18,522 nucleotides of DNA, from contig JAAENB010001035.1 of assembly GCA_024224995.1 (NCBI GenBank), forward strand, positions 1 to 18,522, read 5' to 3'. The notes under the pieces were generated by a model. It saw nothing but the letters and a program-made list of their open reading frames with translations. It ran no database searches and was not told where the DNA came from. The translations under genes were made by a program, and so were the position numbers. Positions within the stretch are counted from its first letter, which is position 1, and each line of letters starts with the position of its first letter. This DNA is from a bacterium (GTDB lineage Bacteria; Spirochaetota; UBA4802; UBA5550). Shown here piece by piece: positions 8,056-15,452 of this stretch.

Positions 8056-8333
8056 TTTTGCAAATTTTCAAATTTCTTATCGAATTTTTTGAACATTTTA
8101 TCTTGTTCAATAACTTGACCTTTAGCTACATCATTCTCAGCCAGTATAATTAATTTCATCATGTTTATAGTATTTTTCATATTTTGATAACTTTCCGAAT
8201 CGATAAAAACTCCTTTAGCTTCACCATTTTGTGTAATTATTACAGGTCTATGATTCTCGTTGATATATTTAATAATATCGGCTGCATGTGATTTTACGTA
8301 AGATATTGGTTTGATGTCTTCTTTAATATTCAT
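8052..8333 (-). CDS. Phd/YefM-family antitoxin (TA module 1)
   Basis: A 93-residue protein starting at ATG 8333 with GGAG about 8 bases upstream. It opens MNIKEDIKPISYVKSHAADI and continues to HRPVIITQNGEAKGVFID, the DNA-binding N-terminal fold of Phd/YefM antitoxins. The C-terminal third is charged and likely unfolded until it binds the toxin. It precedes and overlaps the toxin gene, the usual type II order. The first ~50 residues are strongly similar to the antitoxin at 11521-11811, while the C-terminal toxin-binding tails differ. It probably represses its own promoter through the palindrome at 8345-8370. Confidence 0.9.
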   Translation of the reverse strand: MNIKEDIKPISYVKSHAADIIKYINENHRPVIITQNGEAKGVFIDSESYQNMKNTINMMKLIILAENDVAKGQVIEQDKMFKKFDKKFENLQK

Positions 8334-8344
8334 ATTTTTCTCCA

Positions 8345-8381
8345 GTCTATATATAATGAAGAATATAGACTATTTTGTCAA
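8345..8381 (-). promoter_or_regulatory. Promoter and operator of TA module 1
   Basis: On the minus strand TTGACA (complement of 8376-8381), 17 bases, CATTAT (complement of 8353-8358). A perfect 8-bp-arm inverted repeat, GTCTATAT at 8345-8352 and ATATAGAC at 8363-8370, overlaps the -10 and spacer. That is the expected position for an antitoxin-bound operator. Confidence 0.65.
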
Positions 8382-8408
8382 TGAAAATTTTCTAAATTCT
8401 GTCTTCCC

Positions 8409-8417
8409 CGCTGCCGT
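8409..8417. repeat. Target-site duplication, left copy
   Basis: CGCTGCCGT directly precedes the left end of the MITE-like element and is repeated exactly at 8590-8598. Three bases of further match upstream come from overlap with the element's CCC end. Confidence 0.75.
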
Positions 8418-8589
8418 GGGAGCAGTTTAATCTTTTAGGATTTATAACGATATCAGGGAATTAGTCCTGCCTTTCCGGAACAGAAGCCACGATGGCGACG
8501 CCTATGTGCAATACAGGACGTATTTTCACATAGGTGGAGGAAAGGCAGGACTAATTCCCGAGCGCACCCTAAAAAATTAAACTGCTCCC
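8418..8589. mobile_element. 172-bp MITE-like non-autonomous element
   Basis: The ends are inverted repeats, GGGAGCAGTTTAAT at 8418-8431 and its complement at 8576-8589, followed inward by further near matches (TTTTAGG / CCTAAAA). Exact 9-bp direct repeats, CGCTGCCGT, flank it. Inside lies a second perfect inverted repeat of 21 bp (8456-8476 with 8539-8559), then an 8-bp stem CCTATGTG / CACATAGG (8501-8508, 8527-8534) and a small AATAC / GTATT stem at the centre. The whole element can fold into one long interrupted hairpin. It encodes no protein. Nine-base target duplications occur with IS4-type and IS1-type transposases (established), so a related full element probably exists elsewhere in the genome (inference). 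It lies 4 bases past the stop of the 8602-9075 gene, counting the duplication. Confidence 0.8.
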
Positions 8590-8598
8590 CGCTGCCGT
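8590..8598. repeat. Target-site duplication, right copy
   Basis: CGCTGCCGT immediately follows the right end of the element, identical to 8409-8417. Confidence 0.75.
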
Positions 8599-8601
8599 TT
8601 T

Positions 8602-9075
8602 TTAATAGTATCCCCTGGAACGAACCGGGAATTTCAGCAGCACACCGCCTTCAAAGTAGCTTTCATCGTTAAAAACATGATTATACCGGGCGTAAACTCC
8701 GGCCAGGCCGCAGGTTACATTCAGTCGCGTGGTAAATCCCGCCCGGGGATTGGAGTCTCCATCCCGGGGTACTACTCCTAGAAATCCCAGGTCCAGTCCA
8801 ACAAAGGTAAAGCCGAATTCCGGTCCTATTGACCAGCGGAACTGATCCTTACTCACCACAAAATCAGTATACCCGCCGGCCCAGGACAGGTCATTATCAT
8901 ACATATTAACCACACTGATCTCCCCACCGGCGTGAAATCCCGTTCCCGTAGATCCGCCAATATTTATTCCGGGCAGCACCCACATTCCTTTAAAGTTCAA
9001 ATTATAGGCAAAAGCGCTGCTTCCTGTCATAAAAACTATCATAAACAAAAATGCCGGTATGATAAACTTTTTCAT
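8602..9075 (-). CDS. Small secreted, probably outer-membrane beta-rich protein
   Basis: A 157-residue protein starting at ATG 9075 with AGGAG 9 bases upstream. It has a clear Sec signal peptide (KK, then hydrophobic PAFLFMIVFMTG, cleavage likely after SSAFA at ~23). The mature part is rich in Gly and aromatic residues with alternating hydrophobics (FRWSIGPEFGFTFVGLDLGF) and ends in an aromatic pair, RSRGYY, which is reminiscent of a small outer-membrane barrel. There is one Cys at about 122. I do not recognise a named family. Its GC content is higher than that of the TA modules on either side. A possible -10 TATATT lies on the minus strand at 9111-9116, without a good -35. Confidence 0.72.
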   Translation of the reverse strand: MKKFIIPAFLFMIVFMTGSSAFAYNLNFKGMWVLPGINIGGSTGTGFHAGGEISVVNMYDNDLSWAGGYTDFVVSKDQFRWSIGPEFGFTFVGLDLGFLGVVPRDGDSNPRAGFTTRLNVTCGLAGVYARYNHVFNDESYFEGGVLLKFPVRSRGYY

Positions 9076-9185
9076 GGTTCAACTCCTGGTTTAATAATAA
9101 ATCCATGACTAATATACCCATAAAACCGGGTTTTGCCCTCCCGAAACCGGCAATTGCTGAAATTGGGAGAATAACTACTCCACAG

Positions 9186-9240
9186 GCAGGCTATTTTTTC
9201 CTCCCTGGGCGGATTAATGTGTTGACAGTCTTTGGGAAAA
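9186..9240 (+). repeat. Dispersed 55-bp repeat, copy A
   Basis: It aligns without gaps to 16805-16859 with 45 of 55 bases identical. Shared parts include GCAGG, ATTTTTTCCTCCC, GATTAAT and a TTGACA (9222-9227). Both copies lie upstream of rightward genes. It may be a promoter-bearing relic or the end of a decayed mobile element. Confidence 0.6.
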
Positions 9241-9289
9241 TAAGTGTGCTCTTAGAGTGGCTAAGAAAACCGTTCCATGACACCTTTTT

Positions 9290-9318
9290 TTGATTTTTAC
9301 GGAAGATATTTTTACAAT
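9290..9318 (+). promoter_or_regulatory. Promoter of the chemoreceptor gene
   Basis: TTGATT (9290-9295), 17 bases, TACAAT (9313-9318), leaving about 16 bases of leader before the ATG at 9342. No flagellar sigma28-type pattern is seen here. Confidence 0.5.
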
Positions 9319-9341
9319 ATTAAGATCTCGGGTATATTCAA

Positions 9342-11135
9342 ATGAAAAATAATAAAAGCATTAAAATAAAAATAATTTCAACAATTTTGATTTACAGTTG
9401 TGTATTGATTGTTTGTATCCAGGGTTATACCAGTTATCACGTATTTGTGGAAAATAATAACAGGCTTGCGCAAATTCAACAAATATTGTCAAAAGACTAT
9501 GATAAAAATATTCGAAACCAGGTTGAAGTAGCAATTTCAATAATAGAGACCAGTGAAAAAAATCTTGAAGCGCAAGGTGTTGCTCTCGAAAAAAGGAAAA
9601 CTATTACTAAAGAATTAATCAGAGACGCTCGCTATGAAAAAGAAGGCTATTTTTGGATTGATACCTATGAGGGTATAAATGTACTTTTCCCTCCAAAACC
9701 TTCTATAGAAGGTAAGGACAGGAATGAATTAAAAGATGTCAAAGGAAAGCTTTTAATTCAAGAGATTATTACCAAGGGGAGAAAGAAAAACGGTGATTTT
9801 ACCGATTATTGGTTTCCCAAACCAGGAAAAGAAGGGGCTTTTCGAAAAAGGGGATACTCTCTGGCGTATGAAAAATATGAATGGGTAATAGGCACCGGAA
9901 ATTATTTAGATGATATAGAGAAGGCAGTTGCAGATCAAAAAGCAATTTTATCGAAAGATTTTTATACTTCATTAATAATTACCGGTGTGGTTTTTATACT
10001 AGCAATAGCATTGGCTTTGCTGATATCAATTATGATTGGTAATTCGCTTTCAAAACCTATAGTTTATATTACGGAATTTATTAAAATTCTCATAACCGGT
10101 GATTTGACTCAGGAAATACCTGATGAGTATTTAAATCTGCAAGATGAAATAGGAATAGCATTAAATGCGATAGATAAATTTTCAAAAAAAATGAATGAAA
10201 TAATCGCAGAAATAAATGCCAGTTCAATTCAGTTATCAGCAACATCTGAAGTGGCTGCTTCGACTTCAACTAATTTTTCGGACAGTTCACAAAAACAGGC
10301 TGTTTCTGTTGAAGAAATAAGCGCAACGATCGAAGAAATATCTGCGGGAATTCAGCTTGTAAAAGAGAATTCCGATGACCAAAAGGATAGTGTTTTATCA
10401 CTGGCAGATGCTATACAAAGACTTAACGTGATTGAAAAAGATATCACCGATAACTCTGAAACAATATCCAGGTTTTCAAAAATAATACTGGAAAGATCAG
10501 ATGAAAGTAATAAATCTTTAAAATCAATGCAAAGTGAATTTGATGATATAAACGAAAGCTCAAAGAAAATGCTTGAAATGGTGAATTTAGTTAATGGTAT
10601 TGCGGATCAAATAAATCTTTTGTCACTAAACGCCGCAATAGAATCTGCTCGAGCCGGTGAAGCCGGAAGAGGTTTCGCGGTTGTTGCGGACCAGATATCA
10701 AAACTTGCCGATGAAACGTCAACAAATGTAAAGCGAATTCAGGATAATATTAGAACGAACGACGAAAAAATAAAAAAAGGGAATGAAATTGTTTTTGAAT
10801 CATTAGAAAAATTAAATAATGTTATAAAAGGAATTCAGGATATTTCAGATACAATCAATGTCATCTCCGAAACTATTAAAGAGCAAACGGATGTTTCGAA
10901 AACGGTAAATGAAGAAACTGAGAATGTTAAAGAAAAATCAGAGAGCATTTATTACGCAATTGAAGAGCAGAAAATAGCAATGACTGAAATCACCGAGAGT
11001 ATTGCTGTTATAAATGAAGAGATTCAATCTAACGCTGCCGGTTCAGAAGAAGTCGCTAATTCTTCGGTGGAAATTTCTTCTATGTCCCAGGTTCTGAGAG
11101 ATAAAATTTCGTTTTTTGTATTAAAAAAACATTGA
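9342..11135 (+). CDS. Methyl-accepting chemotaxis protein with single Cache sensor
   Basis: A 597-residue transmembrane chemoreceptor. The first membrane helix is at ~10-32. The extracytoplasmic domain, ~40-195, has the single-Cache signatures GYFWID (102-107), PPKPSIEGKDRNEL, TDYWFPKPGKEG and WVIGTGNYLDDI (181-192), a fold that usually binds small carboxylates or other metabolites. The second membrane helix is ~207-232 and a HAMP domain is ~232-290. A long coiled-coil signalling domain has its conserved tip around 415-460 (ADQINLLSLNAAIESARAGE). There is no C-terminal CheR-docking pentapeptide; the protein ends FFVLKKH. It should report to CheA/CheW, but no che gene is in the window, so it is an orphan receptor. 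It lies between two leftward TA modules. Only a weak ribosome site (CTCGGG) precedes the ATG. Confidence 0.93.
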   Translation: MKNNKSIKIKIISTILIYSCVLIVCIQGYTSYHVFVENNNRLAQIQQILSKDYDKNIRNQVEVAISIIETSEKNLEAQGVALEKRKTITKELIRDARYEKEGYFWIDTYEGINVLFPPKPSIEGKDRNELKDVKGKLLIQEIITKGRKKNGDFTDYWFPKPGKEGAFRKRGYSLAYEKYEWVIGTGNYLDDIEKAVADQKAILSKDFYTSLIITGVVFILAIALALLISIMIGNSLSKPIVYITEFIKILITGDLTQEIPDEYLNLQDEIGIALNAIDKFSKKMNEIIAEINASSIQLSATSEVAASTSTNFSDSSQKQAVSVEEISATIEEISAGIQLVKENSDDQKDSVLSLADAIQRLNVIEKDITDNSETISRFSKIILERSDESNKSLKSMQSEFDDINESSKKMLEMVNLVNGIADQINLLSLNAAIESARAGEAGRGFAVVADQISKLADETSTNVKRIQDNIRTNDEKIKKGNEIVFESLEKLNNVIKGIQDISDTINVISETIKEQTDVSKTVNEETENVKEKSESIYYAIEEQKIAMTEITESIAVINEEIQSNAAGSEEVANSSVEISSMSQVLRDKISFFVLKKH

Positions 11136-11182
11136 GTGCTGTTTTTCATCACTATTAAGGAGCTTGCTATGGCAGAAAAAGT

Positions 11183-11521
11183 TTACCGCATTTCTCCTGC
11201 TAATAGCTTTCTCAACAGTACATCTTCAACATTACGTCTTCCATCAACTACAGTTAAGATCATAACATTTGATTCATCAATTCTATATATTATTCTCCAG
11301 GGTGAGACAACTATTTCTCTAAAAGTATTTATATTATGAATTAGCAACTCCGGAACATTTCTACCGCGAGTAGGATACCGGTAAAGTTTATCTGCAGCAC
11401 CTTTAATTTTATATAGGATTTTCAAAGCCTGATCTATATTATCTTCAGCAATAAAATCTATGATATAATTTAAGTCATTATCTGCATCATTTGACCAATT
11501 TACAATATATTTTTTAGCCAT
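11183..11521 (-). CDS. RelE/ParE-family toxin (TA module 2)
   Basis: A 112-residue protein starting at ATG 11521; the ATG shares one base with the antitoxin TAA (TAATG). It shares the layout of the 7723-8055 toxin: YIVNWSNDADNDLNYIIDFI at the start, REIVVSPWRIIYRIDES in the core and VVDGRRNVEDVLL near the end. The ParE/RelE fold is clear; target unknown. It is convergent with the chemoreceptor gene, with 47 bases between the stops. Confidence 0.88.
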   Translation of the reverse strand: MAKKYIVNWSNDADNDLNYIIDFIAEDNIDQALKILYKIKGAADKLYRYPTRGRNVPELLIHNINTFREIVVSPWRIIYRIDESNVMILTVVDGRRNVEDVLLRKLLAGEMR

Positions 11522-11811
11522 TATCTTTTTTCTTTTTTCTTTTTTAATAGTTTTTGTTCAATATTGTTAAATACTTCTTCTTGCGATTTATACCTTTTAT
11601 TTGCTATATCATTTTCTCCTATAGCTATTAATTTTAATAAACCTAAAGCATTTTTCATATTTTCAAAACTTTCCGTATCAAGAAGAACAGCTCTGGCTTC
11701 CCCGTTTTGAGTTACATATATTGGTCGATGAGTTTCATTGACTTGATTAAGAATTTCTGCAGCATGTGATTTTACGAATGAAATTGGCCTTATGTCTTCT
11801 TTTATGTTCAT
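11521..11811 (-). CDS. Phd/YefM-family antitoxin (TA module 2)
   Basis: A 96-residue protein. The frame also opens at a GTG at 11820, but that codon is part of the AGGTGG ribosome site; the ATG at 11811 gives MNIKEDIRPISFVKSHAAEI, aligning exactly with the start of the module 1 antitoxin. The DNA-binding half (to about RAVLLDTESFENM) is well conserved between the two. The tail is Lys-rich (KLLKKKKEKR) and unlike the other. It precedes the toxin with a one-base overlap and has its own strong promoter and operator-like repeat upstream. Confidence 0.9.
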   Translation of the reverse strand: MNIKEDIRPISFVKSHAAEILNQVNETHRPIYVTQNGEARAVLLDTESFENMKNALGLLKLIAIGENDIANKRYKSQEEVFNNIEQKLLKKKKEKR

Positions 11812-11831
11812 GATAACCACCTTTATTCAAA

Positions 11832-11871
11832 TTGGTCTTAATATGATACCAAATATAGCCCCATGTGTCAA
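11832..11871 (-). promoter_or_regulatory. Promoter and possible operator of TA module 2
   Basis: On the minus strand TTGACA (complement of 11866-11871), 17 bases, TATCAT (complement of 11843-11848). A short inverted repeat, TTGGT (11832-11836) and ACCAA (11848-11852), spans the -10. It differs from the module 1 operator, suggesting the modules are regulated separately. Confidence 0.65.
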
Positions 11872-11913
11872 GTATAATTACTAATTATTTAAATATGAAA
11901 TCAAAATAATGAC

Positions 11914-11942
11914 TTGATTTTTAAGAAAATGCGGCAAATATT
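11914..11942 (+). promoter_or_regulatory. Candidate promoter of the AraC-type regulator
   Basis: TTGATT (11914-11919), 17 bases, AATATT (11937-11942). The predicted transcript start coincides with the ATG at 11949, implying a leaderless mRNA. The -10 match is only 4 of 6. Confidence 0.4.
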
Positions 11943-11948
11943 GATACT

Positions 11949-13001
11949 ATGGTAACTCACTTCATTGGACTATTCATCTTTTTCGGCAGCGCATTAGCTC
12001 TCCTAATGGGTATTTCTCAATTATTAGGAACAGAGCGCCGAATTGGGAATAAAATACTTGCTACCCTCTATATAGTTTTATCATTAATTATTTTAGAACA
12101 TTACCTTTATGTTCGTTTGCACGTCTGTAGCAGCTTTATTGATTGTCCCTTCCAGACTTCAATAATTCATGCTATTTGTTATCTTAAATATATACTGGGT
12201 CCTCTCTTTTTCTTTTATATCCAGTCCCTGATATTTAAGGATTTTACAATCAATGTAAAAAGGTTACTTCACTTTGTTCCGTTTGTAATCATTCTTGCTT
12301 TATCTTTTTTTCTCCTCTATGAAGAAATTCAGGTTGGAACCCTCCATAGGGCTAGTTTTCTTCACCTGTTATTATATGTTTTTTTAACCCTGAAAAATAT
12401 TAATGTAGTACGATTAGGAAGTGGAAAAATAGATACTCCCTTAAAAATAGCTGTATTTGTTTTGCTTTTTATATTCTTTCTCATCATACTCTTTAGCATA
12501 GCGACCTTTATTAGATTTAATTTTTTTGAAACGTTTGGAGTTTCTCTGACCTGTTTTTTGATAATCTTTTTATTTATAACAGGGCAGCGGCATCCTGAAT
12601 TTGTTCAGTGGTTTTCAAAAGAGATTAAAAAAAACCGCTATGAACGGTCCCTTATTAAAGGATTAAATACTGATGATATCAAAAGGCGTATTGAAGACCT
12701 TATGGAAGATGAAAAACTTTTCTGCGATGAAGATCTGACCCTGAACCGCCTCGCGGAGATTCTTTCATTAACTCCCCACCAGGTATCAGAATTTCTCAAT
12801 AATGTACTCCGGACAAATTTCAGCAGTTTCATAAACGGTTACAGAATCGATGAGGCTAAACGGCTCCTTGTTGATGACCCGGAACGTTCTGTCCTCTCCG
12901 TAGCCTATGCTGTAGGATTCAACTCCAAGTCAGTCTTTTACAATGCCTTTACCAGGATAACCGGAACTTCTCCCTCGAAATTCAGAAATAAAAAGTCCTG
13001 A
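11949..13001 (+). CDS. Membrane-anchored AraC-family transcriptional regulator
   Basis: A 350-residue protein. Residues 1-~220 hold about seven hydrophobic segments (for example LIGLFIFFGSALALLMG-like and FVLLFIFFLIILFSIATF-like stretches). A charged linker follows (KEIKKNRYERSLIKGLN). The C-terminal ~100 residues form a double helix-turn-helix: LTLNRLAEILSLTPHQVSEF, then SVLSVAYAVGFNSKSVFYNA and the closing TGTSPSKFRN. This is the AraC/XylS domain fused to a 7TM-like sensor, an arrangement known in spirochaetes and Bacteroidota. It probably senses an envelope signal and binds DNA while membrane-bound (inference). The acyltransferase gene begins 88 bases downstream on the same strand and is the obvious candidate target. 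There is no ribosome site before the ATG. Confidence 0.9.
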   Translation: MVTHFIGLFIFFGSALALLMGISQLLGTERRIGNKILATLYIVLSLIILEHYLYVRLHVCSSFIDCPFQTSIIHAICYLKYILGPLFFFYIQSLIFKDFTINVKRLLHFVPFVIILALSFFLLYEEIQVGTLHRASFLHLLLYVFLTLKNINVVRLGSGKIDTPLKIAVFVLLFIFFLIILFSIATFIRFNFFETFGVSLTCFLIIFLFITGQRHPEFVQWFSKEIKKNRYERSLIKGLNTDDIKRRIEDLMEDEKLFCDEDLTLNRLAEILSLTPHQVSEFLNNVLRTNFSSFINGYRIDEAKRLLVDDPERSVLSVAYAVGFNSKSVFYNAFTRITGTSPSKFRNKKS

Positions 13002-13089
13002 TTCATAGATCAGGTCGACTCCTTCACCTTTATTTGATATTATTCATGGTAAGAGTACGTTGATAAATTATTAATAAAGGAAAATTACA

Positions 13090-14334
13090 ATGAATGCAAA
13101 TACAGATAAAACCAGGCTGCAGTATATTGACTGGCTCAGAATTTTTGCTGTTTTCATGCTTATTCCTTTCCATACCGGTACCATCTTTAACCACTGTTAC
13201 AATTATGTTAAAAATGAAACCGCAAGTTCAGCAGTGGATACTGTAAATATCTTCATTAACATCTGGCATATGCCCCTTTTTATGTTTCTGGCCGGTATCA
13301 GTACCTTCTATGCCTTGAAATTCCGGTCCGGAAAACAGTATATGAAAGAACGGTTTAAACGTCTCTTTGTTCCTTTGATGTTCGGTACAGTTTTTATTAT
13401 ATCACCCCAGGCTTACCTTAGAATGTTCGGAAGACCGGACCAGGTGTGGCCCCAGGGCTTTCTCCACAACGCTCCGGCTCCGGGCTATGATGCCAATTTT
13501 TTCGAGTTCTTCCCGAACTTCTTTAACGGTATCTTCCCCAATGGCAACCTTGAGTGGGGACACCTCTGGTTCCTGGCCTATCTCTTTACCTTCTCACTGC
13601 TGGCTTTGCCGATATTTCTCTTTTTCAAAAGTGAAAAGGGTAAGCAGTTTATCGGCAGAATGGGAGCCCTTGCTCAAAAACGGTTCGGCATATTTATATT
13701 TATGGTTCCAATTATGATTTTTGAAGTGTCTCTACGGTGGAAATTCCCCGGTCTCCAGAACCTGGTGGCAGACTGGGCAAACTTTTTGACCTATATAACC
13801 CTGTTTATCTATGGTTACATGGTAATGTCAGATGAAGGGTTTATGAAGGGCGTTGACCGCAACTGGAAAGGAGCTCTCATAATTGCTATTGCTTTTGCAG
13901 CATTAAGGGCTGGGGCCTATGGACCAGGTTTAGTTGAGGGGCAAAATATTGTGCTTATCTATATACTCGGTATGGTCATACGAGCTCTTGCACTGTGGTG
14001 CTTTATGGTTGGTTTACTGGGTCTCGGCAGATCTATGCTGAACCGGGGCGGAAAGGTTTTGAAATATCTCAGTGAAGCGGCTCTTCCATACTATATTCTT
14101 CATCAGACAGTTGTGCTTGTCACCGGATTTTATGTGGTACAGTTAGACCTTTCTATATTTGCCAAGTATATGATTATTATTGGAATATCTTTTATGGGGG
14201 TAGCTTTTATCTATGAGGTTCTGGTAAAGCGGGTGAATATTATCAGGTTCTGTTTTGGCATGAAAACACTGACAGAAGGTACACATCGGCAGGCTCAGTG
14301 CATGCTTTTGAGTGAAAAAAAGGACTTGCGGTAG
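13090..14334 (+). CDS. Membrane acyltransferase, acyltransferase-3 family
   Basis: A 414-residue polytopic protein starting at ATG 13090 behind AAAGGA. The N-terminus has YIDWLRIFAVFMLIPFHTG with Arg 17 and His 28, the Arg...His signature of acyltransferase-3 (OafA/OpgC-like) enzymes. It is followed by WHMPLFMFLAG (~59-69) and the family's HLWFLAYLF (His 158). About ten membrane segments are visible. Such enzymes transfer acyl groups across the membrane to surface glycans, lipids or peptidoglycan; the acceptor cannot be read from the sequence. It probably shares a transcript with, or is controlled by, the AraC-type regulator upstream. It is richer in GC than the regulator. It is convergent with the gene at 14361-15269, with 26 bases between the stops and no clear terminator. 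Confidence 0.9.
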   Translation: MNANTDKTRLQYIDWLRIFAVFMLIPFHTGTIFNHCYNYVKNETASSAVDTVNIFINIWHMPLFMFLAGISTFYALKFRSGKQYMKERFKRLFVPLMFGTVFIISPQAYLRMFGRPDQVWPQGFLHNAPAPGYDANFFEFFPNFFNGIFPNGNLEWGHLWFLAYLFTFSLLALPIFLFFKSEKGKQFIGRMGALAQKRFGIFIFMVPIMIFEVSLRWKFPGLQNLVADWANFLTYITLFIYGYMVMSDEGFMKGVDRNWKGALIIAIAFAALRAGAYGPGLVEGQNIVLIYILGMVIRALALWCFMVGLLGLGRSMLNRGGKVLKYLSEAALPYYILHQTVVLVTGFYVVQLDLSIFAKYMIIIGISFMGVAFIYEVLVKRVNIIRFCFGMKTLTEGTHRQAQCMLLSEKKDLR

Positions 14335-14341
14335 ATGTTCA
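14328..14341 (+). repeat. 14-base exact repeat with 16768-16781
   Basis: GCGGTAGATGTTCA spans the acyltransferase stop codon here and recurs exactly in the non-coding region at 16768-16781. It is too short to interpret alone; the second copy may mark DNA moved from a similar gene end. Confidence 0.4.
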
Positions 14342-14360
14342 TGGTTTTTTTGCCGGATTC

Positions 14361-15269
14361 TTAATTGATCTCGTATTGTTTGCTTTTTCTATTAAAAGAT
14401 ATCCTGTGTTTGTTTGCCCTGTACCATTTGATGATATTCGCGGTTACATCCAATTTCCCGGTATAGTTCCGAATATGACCGGACATGTTCCTTTTGTAAT
14501 ATCGTGAACCGGTGTTTTCATAAAGATCTATGGCTTTGTCCATCGCGCCGCTTATCCCATGCTCCAACGCGAATGGGATTAAATCATTCCTTTGCCAATC
14601 CGGTAATTTTTTATTGTTCCATTTACCGAATATAATTTTATCCAGGTTGATATTGTCATACGTCGCCAGGATAGCATAAACCCGCTCTATTGAAAACGTA
14701 CGATCAAAATAGACGACTAAACTGTTCATCGAATCTTGACTGTTAAATGATCGAACAGCATAGAGCCATTCATCGGGATACGATGCTTTTTCTCCTTCGG
14801 ACAGTTCACGCAGTAAAATTTTTTTTGCATCCTTCATCCAGCCGAATTTTATTACAACTGAAATCAATTCCGGAAACAGCACAAGTTTTTTTATTATTAA
14901 ATCTTTGTGCTTTCCCTCACACCAGCTCGCAACAGCCCGGGCTGCGTAAAACGAGAAGGGCCATTTGGAATATCTTTTATCCAACAATAAAGACAGGTTC
15001 CCGGGGCCAATAGCCTTTATCTTTCCTATTATGCGGTCATTATACCCCGGATCAGTATCTTCACTTGATATTTTTACTAATTTATCCAGGTACTCTTTAA
15101 TGTTCTCGGGAGAATTACCGGGAGCAAGGGTAATATCATAGAGTTTGGAATATGGGGTATCGACTTTTATTATGCCCTCTTCTACAGAGAGGCGTTCCAG
15201 TACCAGGCAGGCTATTATTAGAAGAGAAATAAATTGTGCTGCCATTAATACAGTAGTCTTTTTATCCAT
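14361..15269 (-). CDS. Membrane-anchored protein of unknown function, helix-rich
   Basis: A 302-residue protein. The frame extends to an ATG at 15296, but the ATG at 15269 is preferred because AAAGGAAA lies about 7 bases before it. The N-terminus MDKKTTVLMAAQFISLLIIA is a signal anchor or signal peptide. The rest is predicted mostly helical, with repeated motifs of a buried helix followed by Lys/Asp-rich loops (SFYAARAVASWCEGKHKDLI, then VVIKFGWMKDAKKILL). This is reminiscent of HEAT/TPR-like solenoids, though no repeat consensus is clear. There is one Cys in the mature part. I do not recognise a family. It probably acts in the periplasm or at the inner membrane. It is divergent from the 15453-16479 unit. 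Confidence 0.72.
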   Translation of the reverse strand: MDKKTTVLMAAQFISLLIIACLVLERLSVEEGIIKVDTPYSKLYDITLAPGNSPENIKEYLDKLVKISSEDTDPGYNDRIIGKIKAIGPGNLSLLLDKRYSKWPFSFYAARAVASWCEGKHKDLIIKKLVLFPELISVVIKFGWMKDAKKILLRELSEGEKASYPDEWLYAVRSFNSQDSMNSLVVYFDRTFSIERVYAILATYDNINLDKIIFGKWNNKKLPDWQRNDLIPFALEHGISGAMDKAIDLYENTGSRYYKRNMSGHIRNYTGKLDVTANIIKWYRANKHRISFNRKSKQYEIN

Positions 15270-15390
15270 GGTATCTTTCCTTTTTTTCCGGGACATTTAC
15301 TGAGCCATCTTTAAGTGTTATACGACTAACAGGTAGAATAATAATTTGCAAGATTTTTTTTGATTTTTTTTAATTATGATAAAAAAAAAC

Positions 15391-15418
15391 TTGACTATCC
15401 CCTGTTATTTGCTCTAAT
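15391..15418 (+). promoter_or_regulatory. Promoter of the coiled-coil/secreted protein unit
   Basis: TTGACT (15391-15396), 16 bases, TCTAAT (15413-15418). It lies downstream of an upstream in-frame TTG at 15360, ruling out that longer start and supporting ATG 15453. Confidence 0.6.
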
Positions 15419-15452
15419 TTGTAGCACTCTGGTACTAAAAGAGAGGGGGGAT

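Noticed and set aside
9105..9293. 62-codon rightward open frame upstream of the chemoreceptor
   Set aside because: No ribosome site, overlaps the dispersed repeat and the promoter region, and the repeat's second copy contains a stop in the matching frame.
9342..11135. Chemoreceptor as cargo of an element bounded by the two TA modules
   Set aside because: The TA modules are in the same orientation but diverged, with no shared flanking ends or target duplications around 7689-11871 as a whole.
15360..15452. Longer start (TTG 15360) for the coiled-coil protein
   Set aside because: It lies upstream of the promoter at 15391-15418 and has no ribosome site, while ATG 15453 has a strong one.
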